64,000 nucleotides of DNA from Cyanomargarita calcarea GSE-NOS-MK-12-04C (GTDB lineage: Bacteria; Cyanobacteriota; Cyanobacteriia; Cyanobacteriales; Nostocaceae), in the NCBI GenBank assembly GCA_019359595.1, contig JAHHGZ010000013.1, forward strand, positions 114,827 to 178,826, read 5' to 3'. The notes beneath the pieces were generated by a model, which was not told the DNA's origin, ran no database searches, and saw only the letters and a list, made by a program, of their open reading frames with translations. Within the stretch, counting starts at the first letter, position 1, and the number at the start of each line of letters is the position of its first letter. Both the position numbers and the translations under genes were made by a program. Positions 1 through 9,206 of this stretch are shown one piece after another.

Positions 1-2
1 TA

Positions 3-554
3 GAAGCTGTGGAAACCATTTTTACACAAGAACCAGATGTTTCCATCGTTTACTCTCCCATACATAACTATTTTGACGGTAAGTATTTAAATACCTTCAC
101 ACCAGGTAAATTAGAAAATCTTGTATTCAAATTTACCTTGAATCATCCTAGCTGCTTTGTGAGAAAGTCAGTCTACGACCAGATAGGTGTGTTTGATTTA
201 ACCTACTCTATGGCGGCTGACTACGATTTCATTTTTCGAGCTTATAAATCTGGTGTTAGTTTTCGCTACCTTGATACACCGCTTGTTTCGTACTCTCTTA
301 ACGGCATGACTGGAAAACCATCAAGTAAATTTAAACAAATCCATGAGAGTTGGAGAGTCGCATCAAAATTTGCTCAAAACACCTCTAAGGACTTAGAAAA
401 ACAACGTCAAAAATTTTACTTAGTTTGGCTAGTTAAAGAATACCTAACCTTGCCATTCAAGCAATTTATTAAACCCCATACTGCTAGGAAAATCAAAGCT
501 TTTGTGAGAAATATCTTAGGAGGTTTGCCATCCGATCGCTATGGAGCATGGTGA
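3..554 (+). CDS. Family 2 glycosyltransferase, C-terminal part (cut by window edge)
   Basis: The frame is open to the left edge, so the N-terminal Rossmann half with the DXD metal site lies outside the window; the GTG at 9 is unlikely to be the start. The visible 180 or so residues match the acceptor half of GT-A family 2 enzymes: an NHPSCFVRKSVYDQIG segment followed by a D-x-D-F/Y 'AADYDFIFRA' stretch, in which an Asp is the usual catalytic base, then a basic C-terminal tail. It would add a sugar to a lipid-linked glycan at the inner face of the membrane. It is followed by WecG and sugar-transferase genes on the same strand, so it belongs to the polysaccharide locus. Donor and acceptor cannot be told. 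Confidence 0.85.
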   Translation, partial: EAVETIFTQEPDVSIVYSPIHNYFDGKYLNTFTPGKLENLVFKFTLNHPSCFVRKSVYDQIGVFDLTYSMAADYDFIFRAYKSGVSFRYLDTPLVSYSLNGMTGKPSSKFKQIHESWRVASKFAQNTSKDLEKQRQKFYLVWLVKEYLTLPFKQFIKPHTARKIKAFVRNILGGLPSDRYGAW

Positions 555-562
555 CATTAAAT

Positions 563-594
563 GAAGGAAGAAGGAAGAAGGAAGAAGGAAGAAG
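563..594. repeat. Heptameric tandem repeat (GAAGGAA)n
   Basis: Four and a half copies of GAAGGAA lie directly behind the glycosyltransferase stop codon. Short tandemly repeated heptamers of this kind are typical of heterocystous cyanobacterial intergenic DNA. The complementary CTTCCTT form occurs at 12331, 46751 and 55181. Confidence 0.9.
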
Positions 595-677
595 AATGTT
601 TGTACAGCGGTTCCTGCTGTTATGAAGTACAGTCTCCACTCTTTCATATATTCTGAAAATATGGGGATTTTCTCGCT

Positions 678-1463
678 ATGAAAAGTTTTGCAGAAGTCTC
701 GGTACTGAACACGAGATTCCATAAAGTAACAGTCCATCAACTAATCCAATATTTAGTATCGGCTGCAAAAACAGAAACCAAAAAAATTGTTGGTAATGTG
801 AATATCCGAGCGATGAACTTTGCCTATGAACTACCTTGGTATCGAGATTTTATAAATGATGCTGATTTGGTTTTTTGTGATGGATTCGGCATTATTTTAG
901 GAGCTAAATTTTGCGGATGTTCTGTCGATTCCACTCATCGGATGACTTGTCCTGATTACATCGAAGATTTAGTCAAGGCTTGTGAAAAAAACAATGTCTC
1001 TTTGTTTATTCTTGCTGGTCGTCCTGGTGTAGTAGAAAAGGCGATTCATAAGTTTAACGTGATTGCACCAAACTTAAAAGTAGAAGGGCATCATGGCTAT
1101 TTCAAAAAGTCTGGTGCGGAAAATGATGCTGTTATTCAGAAGATTAACGAGTTTCAACCTGGAATCTTATATATAGGTTTTGGGATGCCATTGCAGGAAC
1201 GTTGGATTGTAGAAAATTTTGACCGCATAGAAGCGCGGATTTTCTTACCTCTAGGTGCTTGCCTTGACTTCTATACGGATACTGTAAACAGAGGACCTTC
1301 TTGGCTTACTGACAACGGATTTGAGTGGCTTTCACGATTTATTACCGAACCACGCCGCCTCTGGAAACGATATTTCTTGGGAAATTTCGTTTTTTTCTAT
1401 CGAGTTTTTTGTAATAAGCTTTTCAATTCCCCAAAAAAAAAGCGACTTCAACATAAAGACTGA
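678..1463 (+). CDS. WecG/TagA/CpsF family glycosyltransferase (GT26)
   Basis: The 261-residue protein shows the GT26 hallmarks: an N-terminal 'VNIRAMNFAYE' segment, a 'DLVFCDGFGIILGAKF' block near residues 70-85 where family members carry the conserved Asp-Gly, 'LYIGFGMPLQERW' near 170, and the C-terminal 'EPRRLWKRY' that anchors these enzymes to the membrane surface. Family members transfer N-acetylmannosaminuronic acid, N-acetylmannosamine or related sugars to a lipid-linked GlcNAc, usually as the second sugar. The ATG at 678 sits next to 'ggggattttctcgct' with no strong ribosome site. A second, clearly divergent WecG paralogue is at 51297-52088 on the other strand. Family assignment is firm; the donor sugar is not known. 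Confidence 0.9.
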   Translation: MKSFAEVSVLNTRFHKVTVHQLIQYLVSAAKTETKKIVGNVNIRAMNFAYELPWYRDFINDADLVFCDGFGIILGAKFCGCSVDSTHRMTCPDYIEDLVKACEKNNVSLFILAGRPGVVEKAIHKFNVIAPNLKVEGHHGYFKKSGAENDAVIQKINEFQPGILYIGFGMPLQERWIVENFDRIEARIFLPLGACLDFYTDTVNRGPSWLTDNGFEWLSRFITEPRRLWKRYFLGNFVFFYRVFCNKLFNSPKKKRLQHKD

Positions 1464-1702
1464 AATTTCAGTTGATAGTTGTTCTTCTCAAGCTATTTTT
1501 TGGGTGCATTTAATTGGGAAATTTTGCATGGATTGGCCTCCTATACTCCCAATTTAGGATTGCTATTAATGCACTAGGGTGTGAATCGCCTCCGGTTAAC
1601 TCTAAATGAGAGTAGCTGAATCTCCGTTTCTGACAGCTTGAAGTTTGTTTGCACCAACTTACCTAACGTCACAGTAACTAGAGGCGATCGCAATTTTCCT
1701 AT

Positions 1703-2230
1703 ATGATTAACCCCCCTCCTTGTCTATTGACACTAAAATGGTTCGGGAAAATACTTGGTAGCAATACTGCCGATTTTGTCAAGATAGGCGACAAATATTT
1801 AAAGATCAGAGGTTATTTTATTACTTACCATGATTTACATCATCTTGAAGCTTCTTGTTTAGATAGAGTTCAAATAGGAAGACACATGGTAAGTGGAATT
1901 CATGGCATTAACTCAGATATGTTTCATGACTCCCCAATTGTAGAGGAGTATGATGGCATATTGGATGAGATTCGTGTTGTGTTTCATCAGTGGATATCTC
2001 GACCATCGCTATTCACAACTCTGAAAGGAATCTTTTGGATGTTCTGGATAATATTATATGGTCTCAACTCAATCGCTATCGTATTTCGCTTAGTTAGAGC
2101 CAGCAAACATCGCGAAGACTTTTACAAGTTAGCTGAGAACATGATATTCGTTAGTTCAAATGAATTTAATGAATTTAATGTTCAGAATAATACTAACCAG
2201 GAAATTTCCTTAGGCAATTACGGGCATTGA
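1703..2230 (+). CDS. Hypothetical protein with one membrane segment
   Basis: I do not recognise this 175-residue protein. It has a His/Asp-rich stretch around residues 45-75 (YHDLHHLE, GRHMVSGIHGINSDMFHDSP) that could bind metal. A hydrophobic segment near 105-128 would span the membrane, and the tail is Asn/Glu-rich and probably disordered. It sits alone between the WecG and xylanase genes, about 240 bases downstream of the former. There is no good Shine-Dalgarno motif, but a HIP1-like site lies just upstream. It may be a real accessory gene or a degraded one; nothing in the sequence shows a function. Confidence 0.5.
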   Translation: MINPPPCLLTLKWFGKILGSNTADFVKIGDKYLKIRGYFITYHDLHHLEASCLDRVQIGRHMVSGIHGINSDMFHDSPIVEEYDGILDEIRVVFHQWISRPSLFTTLKGIFWMFWIILYGLNSIAIVFRLVRASKHREDFYKLAENMIFVSSNEFNEFNVQNNTNQEISLGNYGH

Positions 2231-2392
2231 AGATTGATTAGGGTGCTTATTATTTAACGTAAGTTGCTAGTTATATAGTTAGGGTTGGCAATGGGTAATA
2301 GTCCTTTCAATAACCCATTGTAAAACCACATCTTTTCATGGAATTGCATCCTTGATTAATGCAGATAATTATCTTAAAAATAATAGTTAATT

Positions 2393-3571
2393 ATGGCTTA
2401 TAAACGATTAATTAGTAGGCGGCATATTATGCGTTTAGGTCTTGCAACTCTGTCGGGTATAGGGGTTGTTTTAGGAGCTAAAAAAATTTATCCACGTCAA
2501 CAGATTTCATCATTTAGCAACCAAGAAAAGAACTTAAGACGAGATTTTACAGTATCTGGAAAGACTCCCCTGAGAAATCGTGCTGCTAGCAAAGGATTGA
2601 TTTATGGAGCCGCAGGTAACTACCCGGCATTATCTTCAGATGAAGCATTTAAAAAGCGTTTTGCACAGGAATGCGGTATTCTTGTTCCGGAAAATGAACT
2701 TAAATGGGATACCTTACGCCCTACTCCATACATTTTTGATTTTTCTAAAGGTGATTGGTTAGCTCAATTCGCACAGCGTAACAATATGCTTTTTCGGGGG
2801 CATAATTTGGTCTGGAATCAGTTTATGCCTGAGTGGTTTAAGGAGGTAGTCAACCGTCAGAACGCCGAAAAATTCTTGGTCGAACATATCACAACTGTCA
2901 CCAAACACTATGTCGGTCAGATGCATTCCTGGGATGTGGTAAATGAGGGGATCGATCCAAATCACGGAAACCCTGACGGATTGGCAAATTCACCGTGGCT
3001 AGATTTCTTAGGTGCAGATTACATTGAACTTGCCTTTCGAGTTGCTGCTCAATCCGATCCTAAAGCTTTGCTAGTTTACAACGAGGGAGGACTAAAGTAT
3101 GACACTCCTGAACACGAAGCAAGGAGAACCGCTGTTCTGAAATTGCTAGAACATTTGAAATCTAGAGGAACACCAATTCATGCTCTTGGTATGGAATCCC
3201 ATATTTTAGCTCATGAAACCCGTTTCAATCCCAAAAAATTACGGACTTTCCTGAGTGATGTCGCAAGTCTTGGTTTGAAAATTATGATTACTGAATTAGA
3301 TGTAATAGACCAAAAGTTACCAGCAGATCCAACGCTTCGCGATCGCATAGTTGCTGGAGCCTATCAAGACTTTCTTTCAGTGGTGTTAGATGAAAAAGCA
3401 ACGATCGCTGTACTAACTTGGGGATTGAGCGATCGCTACACCTGGATTTCACGGTTTAATTCCCGTTCAGATGCTGCAACCGTGCGTCCTTTGCCCCTGG
3501 ACTCAGATTTTAAACCTAAGTTGGGCTGGAATGCGATCGCTTCTTCATTTGACAAAGCTCCAAAACGTTAG
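2393..3571 (+). CDS. Endo-1,4-beta-xylanase-like glycoside hydrolase (GH10), exported
   Basis: This 392-residue protein is a GH10 (TIM-barrel) hydrolase. The N-terminus has a twin-arginine-like signal (SRRHIMRLGLATLSGIGVVLG), so it is probably exported folded. Conserved family sites follow in order: 'ENELKWDTLRP' near 99-109, 'RGHNLVWNQ' near 135-143, the acid/base in 'WDVVNEG' (Glu185) and the nucleophile in 'ITELDV' (Glu301), so it should be active. GH10 enzymes cut beta-1,4-xylan and, in some bacteria, related beta-glycans. Placed among glycosyltransferases and just before the sugar transferase, it more likely trims or releases the cell's own polysaccharide than digests plant xylan; that role is inference. 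Confidence 0.9.
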   Translation: MAYKRLISRRHIMRLGLATLSGIGVVLGAKKIYPRQQISSFSNQEKNLRRDFTVSGKTPLRNRAASKGLIYGAAGNYPALSSDEAFKKRFAQECGILVPENELKWDTLRPTPYIFDFSKGDWLAQFAQRNNMLFRGHNLVWNQFMPEWFKEVVNRQNAEKFLVEHITTVTKHYVGQMHSWDVVNEGIDPNHGNPDGLANSPWLDFLGADYIELAFRVAAQSDPKALLVYNEGGLKYDTPEHEARRTAVLKLLEHLKSRGTPIHALGMESHILAHETRFNPKKLRTFLSDVASLGLKIMITELDVIDQKLPADPTLRDRIVAGAYQDFLSVVLDEKATIAVLTWGLSDRYTWISRFNSRSDAATVRPLPLDSDFKPKLGWNAIASSFDKAPKR

Positions 3572-3845
3572 CAAAAAAACCAAGTTTTCCACCTCAATTT
3601 TTCTAGTTTTGCTACTTGACTAAACAATTTCTACATTTTAGATTTCGGATTGTGAGGGGAGAAAAATCTCCAAATGAGTGGAGGTTTCAACTTCCCACAA
3701 AATCCGAAATCCAAAATTTATTGACCGAATTCTCTGGTATATATGTCGCTGTAAATCCAGAGAATCTTGTCAGTTAGACAGATTGTTATTTATTCACCGA
3801 CTCAGGAGTGCAGTTAACGGTACAAATTCAAAGATTAAAATTATC

Positions 3846-5273
3846 ATGGTTCCCAAATATATACCAGTAGAAAGCCTCAAAACAGATTTGAGGTCTGCTC
3901 AAGGCACAAAGATACAGAAAGGATTAGCGATAAGATTAATCCGCGTATTAACACTTGTACTTCTAGATGCCATATCTCTGTCCTTAGCATGGAGCTTGGC
4001 AGTCTACTATGGAACACCATTACCTTCTCCTTGGACACAAAATTTATCTTTTCTATTACTAACTCTAATTACTGCAATCGGCATCTTTGCAACAACAGGA
4101 CAGTATAAAGCAGGAGTTCGTCGGCGCAATTATTTTGACCTGATAAAAGCAATTTTTCTATCAGAGTTATTACTCTTACTTATTGCTTTTCTTTATGAAC
4201 CAAATCGCTATGTCTCGCGCTCAACTTTTCTATTATTTTGCTTTTTGTCCATAACATTCATCTGTACTGCTCGTCTGATATTTGATATCACTACTAAATT
4301 AGTACGGAAAAAAGGGCTAGCTCGTCACCCCGTTTTTCTCATCGCGGATGCAGAGGAACGAGAGGCTAATATTAGCATTATAGAAAAAGAAAATGCCTAT
4401 TCTATACTTGCAGTAACTGACGCTAGCTGTCTTGACAAATGTAACCGAGAAAAAACCTTTGCCTCACTTCAGAGAATGGGTATAGTAGAAGTTTTTGTCT
4501 CTTGGGATGCAATCAAGAATCGTTTATATGTTTGCTGGCATTTCCAGACTGCAGGTATTACTATCCGAATACTGCCGAAACAGAAGGATGCTTTTCCACG
4601 TAATTCTATATTTTCTGCAATCGGTGAAGTTCCAAGTCATATGATTCCAGCACCAATTGTTGCAGGCAGCGATTTCTGGGTGAAGCGGTGTTTTGACTTT
4701 TATTTCTCAGTGATTTTGGTACTAATTATTTCACCTGTCTATCTTCTAATTGCCTTGCTAATTAAGTTAGATTCTCCTGGACCAGTCTTCTTCAAGCAAA
4801 ATCGCATCGGTTTACATTGTCAAAATTTCAAAATGTGGAAATTTCGGACAATGATTACAAATGCAGACAAAATGCAAGCAGCCTTAGAAGCAAAGAATCA
4901 GAACAAGGATGGTGTTTTGTTTAAAATGAAAGACGACCCTCGCATCACAAAAATTGGCAAATTTTTACGACGTTACAGCCTGGACGAATTGCCACAACTT
5001 TTTAATGTTGTACTTGGAGAAATGAGTCTTGTTGGGCCTCGTCCTCTGCCGATGCGAGATGTTGAGAAATTTCAAACAAAACACTTTATCCGACAAGAAG
5101 TTCTACCGGGGATGACAGGATTGTGGCAAGTTTCTGGTCGCTCTAATATTGAGGATTTTGAAGATGTGATCAAATTAGACCTAGATTACATTCAAAATTG
5201 GTCTTTATGGGTAGATTTACAAATTTTGCTGAAAACTGTACAAGCTGTTTTTCAAAAGTCAGGTGCCTACTAG
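3846..5273 (+). CDS. Polyprenyl-phosphate sugar-1-phosphate transferase (initiating enzyme)
   Basis: The protein has the WbaP-type layout: four N-terminal membrane helices, a soluble CoA-binding-like domain, a fifth helix ('[16 protein letters not shown]') and the C-terminal bacterial sugar transferase domain. That domain has the conserved '[14 protein letters not shown]', 'KMWKFRTM', '[12 protein letters not shown]' (Asp-Glu catalytic pair) and 'LVGPRPLP' motifs and ends '[14 protein letters not shown]'. It would load a hexose-1-phosphate onto undecaprenyl phosphate, the first step of repeat-unit assembly. The frame is open from 3678, but the extra 56 residues are unlike the family and the ATG at 3846 gives the usual length of about 475 residues; no clear ribosome site supports either start. 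Confidence 0.92.
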   Translation: MVPKYIPVESLKTDLRSAQGTKIQKGLAIRLIRVLTLVLLDAISLSLAWSLAVYYGTPLPSPWTQNLSFLLLTLITAIGIFATTGQYKAGVRRRNYFDLIKAIFLSELLLLLIAFLYEPNRYVSRSTFLLFCFLSITFICTARLIFDITTKLVRKKGLARHPVFLIADAEEREANISIIEKENAYSILAVTDASCLDKCNREKTFASLQRMGIVEVFVSWDAIKNRLYVCWHFQTAGITIRILPKQKDAFPRNSIFSAIGEVPSHMIPAPIVAGSDFWVKRCFDFYFSVILVLIISPVYLLIALLIKLDSPGPVFFKQNRIGLHCQNFKMWKFRTMITNADKMQAALEAKNQNKDGVLFKMKDDPRITKIGKFLRRYSLDELPQLFNVVLGEMSLVGPRPLPMRDVEKFQTKHFIRQEVLPGMTGLWQVSGRSNIEDFEDVIKLDLDYIQNWSLWVDLQILLKTVQAVFQKSGAY

Positions 5274-5280
5274 TAGCTCC

Positions 5281-5515
5281 CTACCCCCAATTCTGGGGGA
5301 GAAGAAGGCGTTGCTGACTCCGGGTATGAATCGCTAAATCCGCCCTCACCCTAGCCCTCTCCCTTAGGGAGAGGGAAGAATAATTAAAAGCTCCCCTCTC
5401 CCTAGGGAGAGGGGTCGGGGGTGAGGGCAATTCATACCTCAATTCAGCAACGCCGAGAAGAAAATTCAAAGTCCCCCAAATTTGGGGGATTTAGGGGGCT
5501 TTTGGGGTTTTCCGT
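5281..5515. repeat. Composite inverted-repeat region (host repeat carrying a small element)
   Basis: The outer repeat reads CCCCCAATTCTGGGGGAGAAG on the left and AGTCCCCCAAATTTGGGGG on the right, the same type as at 34956-35061. It is interrupted by the MITE-like insertion annotated separately. No gene lies between 5274 and 5628. Confidence 0.8.
5307..5454. mobile_element. MITE-like insertion, 148 bases, with 8-base target duplication
   Basis: The element begins GGCGTTGCTG and ends CAGCAACGCC; its ends form an imperfect inverted repeat of about 25 bases (roughly 20 matching). It is flanked on both sides by the direct repeat GAGAAGAA (5299-5306 and 5455-5462). The interior is palindromic (CCCTCTCCCTTAGGGAGAGGG type) and has no coding capacity. 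The related repeat at 34956 lacks the insert and shows the empty site. A transposase acting in trans is inferred; none is in this window. Confidence 0.8.
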
Positions 5516-5628
5516 GACTAGTGTATAAATCTCCGGTTGGCGGCAAATTTGGCTGTAATTAATTTATTGAGGTAGTAAAAATTACTTTACTCACTTCTTA
5601 CAGCAAGTGCCGTCACCCTATAGGTGCA

Positions 5629-6834
5629 ATGATACAAATTTTATCGTCATACGACACCAGAAACAAGTTAAGCAATTTGCGAAAAGAAGCGGAATTACTC
5701 CTTTGTTGTGCCCGCACTCACTTAAATTTTTCCACAACTGAGCTACTTAAAACTTTACTTCAAGAGAATATTGACTGGGAATATCTGCTCAACATAGCTC
5801 ATTGCCATAAGGTCATGCCACTTTTGTATTGGAGTCTGAAAAATACTTGCTCTTCTTCTGTTCCCCAAGCCGAATTTGATAAGCTTCGCAATTATTTCCA
5901 AAGCAATAATTATAGTAACCTAATTTTAACTCAAGAATTAATCAAACTCCTACGCTTATTTGAAAGTCAGAAAATTCCCGTTATCCCTTTCAAAGGACCT
6001 GTCTTAGCGGCTTCTATTTATCGTAACCTTTCACTTCGTAGAATCGGCGATTTGGATATTTTAGTCCAACAACAGGACTTTCAAAAAGTTGCAGATTTAC
6101 TATCAGCCCAAGGATATAAATTAAAGATTGACGTTCCTTGGGAATGTCACTTTGTACGTGATGATGGTTCCTCTAACATAGACCTTCATAGAGACATCGT
6201 ACCAAAACACTTGTGTTGCTCTGTTAGTGATAATTATTGGTGGGAGCATATTGAGCCATTTTCCCTCGCTGGAACAAAAATTTCTAACCTCACCCCAGAA
6301 GCATCGCTTCTCATTCTCTGTCTGAATGGCACTAAAGAATGTTGGCAAAGTTTGAACAGAATTTGCGATGTTGCGGAATTAATCCGCACCCATCCAGAAA
6401 TGGACTGGAACCATATTATGGAAGAATTTACTATTTTGGGGTGCAAAAGACTGATTTCTTTAGGTCTTATCCTTGCAGGAGAACTTTTGGCAGCACCGCT
6501 AACAGAAGAAGTTTGGCAGTGGGTAAAATCAGATTCAGTAGCAAAGTCTTTAGCGTTTCAGGTGAGGGAACAACTATTTTCTGATTCCGCTCAAGAAATA
6601 GGAGAGGTTGAAAGAACCATCTTCCACATTAAAACAAGAGAGCGTCTGCGAGACAAATTTCAGAGTTTTCTCGGTTTAATGAACCATTCTGGCTGGCTGA
6701 CTCCGACACAAAAAGATTTAGATTTTTTATCTTTACCTCTGTTTCTTTACTGGCTTTACTTTTTGATTCGACCAATTCGAGTCCTTAAAGACTATGGGTT
6801 GAGTCCTTTAAGAAAACTTTTACTACCTCAGTAA
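5629..6834 (+). CDS. Nucleotidyltransferase family protein (PF14907 type)
   Basis: The 401-residue protein matches the uncharacterised nucleotidyltransferase family PF14907 (NTP_transf_5): a helical N-terminal part, then 'PVIPFKGPVLAASIYRNLSLRRIGDLDILV' around residues 117-146. Lys122, Gly123 and the metal-binding pair Asp141/Asp143 are intact. The C-terminal half is mostly helical. Members occur in polysaccharide clusters and next to lasso-peptide kinases, where one has been linked to decoration of the peptide's phosphorylated end. Here it stands between the sugar transferase and the beta-helix gene, about 30 kb from the lasso cluster. A role in the polysaccharide is the simplest reading; a link to the lasso peptide is only a possibility. 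Confidence 0.8.
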   Translation: MIQILSSYDTRNKLSNLRKEAELLLCCARTHLNFSTTELLKTLLQENIDWEYLLNIAHCHKVMPLLYWSLKNTCSSSVPQAEFDKLRNYFQSNNYSNLILTQELIKLLRLFESQKIPVIPFKGPVLAASIYRNLSLRRIGDLDILVQQQDFQKVADLLSAQGYKLKIDVPWECHFVRDDGSSNIDLHRDIVPKHLCCSVSDNYWWEHIEPFSLAGTKISNLTPEASLLILCLNGTKECWQSLNRICDVAELIRTHPEMDWNHIMEEFTILGCKRLISLGLILAGELLAAPLTEEVWQWVKSDSVAKSLAFQVREQLFSDSAQEIGEVERTIFHIKTRERLRDKFQSFLGLMNHSGWLTPTQKDLDFLSLPLFLYWLYFLIRPIRVLKDYGLSPLRKLLLPQ

Positions 6835-6905
6835 TTTATTCCTACGTTCAGATTATGGTGTATCATCTATCACGATTGCATAGATTCTCAAAACTTTGGG
6901 GTTTT

Positions 6906-8768
6906 ATGAAAAATTTCCTGGTGATATGTTTAGTTTGTTTATTGTGCTTGACAGCAAGCATTTTTCCTGTAAATGCTGTACCATTGCCATCCAAGGCTCA
7001 GGGGATCAATGTTAAAGCATTTGGTGCTAAGGGAGATGGAAGAACTGATGATACTAAGGCAATACAGCAAGCACTTGATGCAGCCAGCAAAAATAAAGGA
7101 ACTGGCACTGAGAGGAATAATTTAGTTTATCTGCCGAACGGTACTTATTTGATTAGTGCTACATTGTCCTGGCCTAGTAAGAGAATAATTGTATCAGGAC
7201 AGACTAGAGAAAAAACTGTTATTAAGTTAAAAGACAATAGTCCCGGATTTAGCTCTAGCAACAAACCTCTGCCAGCAATCACGACTTTTGAAGGTGAAAG
7301 CACGGGTCAAGCTTTTAGCAATGCAATTTATGACTTGACTGTAGATATTGGTTCTGGTAATCAAGGTGCGATTGGGATTCGTTTTTTGAATAACAATCAG
7401 GGAGGACTCCGTAACGTCGCAATTAAATCAAGCGATCGCGATCGACGTGGGAGTGTTGGTCTAGCATTGACAAGAGCTTGGCCTGGTCCTGCGATGATTC
7501 GTGACTTGCAGATTTCTGGTTTTGACTATGGCATTGAGGTGCAGCAGCCAGAATATAGTCTGGTTTTTGAGGATATAGCTTTAACAAACCAGAGAGTTGC
7601 TGGCATAAAAAACACCGCAAACATCTTAAGTATTCGAGGCTTAACAAGCAAAAACTCAGTACCAGTCATACAAAATGTTAATAGTGATACAGGTATGATT
7701 GTTGTACTGAATGGAGACTTTAAAGGTGGTTCTTCATCTTTTACCGCAATCGAAAATCGCGGTGGAACGCTATACGCTCGAAATATCAAAACATCTGGGT
7801 ATAAATCCGCGATTAAAAACGGATGTAAGGTGATTCGGGGTAATAACGTCACCGAGTATATTTCGGGAAAGGTGTATAGTTTATTTCCCACTCCCAAGCG
7901 ATCGTTACAATTAGCTGTAGAGGAAGTGCCTGTAATTCCTCAAGATGACTTCAAGGATTGGGTAAGTGTCACTGACTACGGTGCAAACGGTGAGGACGAT
8001 AAAGATGATACTGCAGCCATTCAAAAGGCAATGGATGCAGGTACGACAGTTTATTTTCCGAATGGTAAGTATTTCATCAGCGATACGATTCGTGTCCGGG
8101 GCAAGGTTCGCAGAATCACAGGATTGCATTCCACCTTCAAGGTGAATCCTCCACTCCAGAATCAGGATAAACCAGTTTTTCGGTTTGAAGAAGGCGAACG
8201 CAATGCCATCATTCTGGAGCGTTTCTGGGGTGATTACGGTGGAGGTGCTTTTCATTGGATAGAGCATGCCTCATCCAAAACTTTAATTTTGAGAAACATT
8301 TACATGGGTTCTGGCGCGGTCTATCGCAATACGGGTTCTGGTAAGCTTTTTATTGAAGATGTTACAGGCTATGGGAATCTAGTATTTAACAAGCAAAAGG
8401 TTTGGGCGAGACAGTTGAATGTAGAAGCTGCTGCTACCCAAATTACCAACAATGGCGGCAGCTTATGGATACTGGGACTCAAAACTGAAGATGAAGGTAC
8501 AGTAGTCGAAACAACTAATGGTGGAAAAACAGAGATTTTGGGTGGGTTAGTTTATCCAGCTACTCGAAAGATACCAGATGACAGACCAGCTTTCATTAAC
8601 GATGAATCAAAACTCTCTGTGATTATTCGCACTTCTTACTATCAAGGTGGTCGCTATCAGACTGTTGTGAGAGAAAAAAGAAAAGGTGCAACCAAGAAGT
8701 TAATGTACACAGATATTCCCCGCATTGGTGAAATCAATATTATTCCTCTGTATGCGGGGTATGAATAA
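6906..8768 (+). CDS. Secreted double right-handed beta-helix protein (pectate-lyase superfamily)
   Basis: The preferred start is the ATG at 6906, because the product then opens with a clean signal peptide (MKNFLVICLVCLLCLTASIF, cleavage after NAVP or nearby); the frame is also open from 6855. Two related halves follow, each opening with the pectate-lyase superfamily motif: 'VKAFGAKGDGRTDDTKAIQQAL' in the first and 'VTDYGANGEDDKDDTAAIQKAM' in the second. Each half then has 'YLPNGTYLI' or 'YFPNGKYFI' and many short beta-strands, as in GH55 and phage-tailspike-like enzymes. It probably binds or cleaves an acidic or branched extracellular polysaccharide. Catalytic residues cannot be assigned from sequence alone. 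Confidence 0.85.
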   Translation: MKNFLVICLVCLLCLTASIFPVNAVPLPSKAQGINVKAFGAKGDGRTDDTKAIQQALDAASKNKGTGTERNNLVYLPNGTYLISATLSWPSKRIIVSGQTREKTVIKLKDNSPGFSSSNKPLPAITTFEGESTGQAFSNAIYDLTVDIGSGNQGAIGIRFLNNNQGGLRNVAIKSSDRDRRGSVGLALTRAWPGPAMIRDLQISGFDYGIEVQQPEYSLVFEDIALTNQRVAGIKNTANILSIRGLTSKNSVPVIQNVNSDTGMIVVLNGDFKGGSSSFTAIENRGGTLYARNIKTSGYKSAIKNGCKVIRGNNVTEYISGKVYSLFPTPKRSLQLAVEEVPVIPQDDFKDWVSVTDYGANGEDDKDDTAAIQKAMDAGTTVYFPNGKYFISDTIRVRGKVRRITGLHSTFKVNPPLQNQDKPVFRFEEGERNAIILERFWGDYGGGAFHWIEHASSKTLILRNIYMGSGAVYRNTGSGKLFIEDVTGYGNLVFNKQKVWARQLNVEAAATQITNNGGSLWILGLKTEDEGTVVETTNGGKTEILGGLVYPATRKIPDDRPAFINDESKLSVIIRTSYYQGGRYQTVVREKRKGATKKLMYTDIPRIGEINIIPLYAGYE

Positions 8769-8872
8769 GAGTTAGGAGTTAGGAGTTAGGAGTTGGGAGT
8801 TGGGAGTTAGGAGTTAGGAGTTAGGAGTTAGGAGTTGGGAGTTGGGAGTTAGGAATTGGGAGTTGGGAGTTA
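8769..8872. repeat. Heptameric tandem repeat (GTTAGGA / GTTGGGA)n
   Basis: About fourteen copies of a seven-base unit, alternating GTTAGGA and GTTGGGA, begin right after the stop codon of the beta-helix gene. The same unit recurs at 54875-54927. The array has no coding role that I can see. Confidence 0.92.
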
Positions 8873-8986
8873 CAATTCATGTCGCTTGCCTCCTTATCGG
8901 TATTGTCCCTACAGTACCCCTAACAATTTATGAAACAGACCACTGGTGGTTGATGTCAAAAGTTTTGAGGGTTTTAAAAAGATTCT

Positions 8987-9042
8987 GTAGTGCGAGCATC
9001 TTGCTCGCTTTATATAATACACGAGCAAGATGCTCGCACTAC
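8987..9042. repeat. Perfect 21-base inverted repeat
   Basis: The arms 8987-9007 and 9022-9042 are exact reverse complements (GTAGTGCGAGCATCTTGCTC on the left) around a 14-base AT-rich loop. This is a dispersed cyanobacterial palindrome type. It lies in the gene-free stretch 8769-9206, where I see no real coding region. Confidence 0.9.
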
Positions 9043-9206
9043 TGCCCCTCAAAATCAATGTGGCGGACTACTAATCCGAAGGGCGTTAGTTTGATTTGAT
9101 TGCTACTGGACTGGGTAGCAAGTATATTTTAATTTGATGAAAACTCTGTATTGATTCCACCGCTTGCTGAAATGCTAGGATATCCAACAAAGCAAGAGGA
9201 TAATAA

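Noticed and set aside
3678..3845. N-terminal extension of the sugar transferase
   Set aside because: The extra 56 residues are polar and Cys/Arg-rich, unlike the family, and the ATG at 3846 gives the normal length.
8842..9099. 85-codon + strand frame
   Set aside because: It begins in a heptamer array and crosses a perfect inverted repeat; nothing protein-like.
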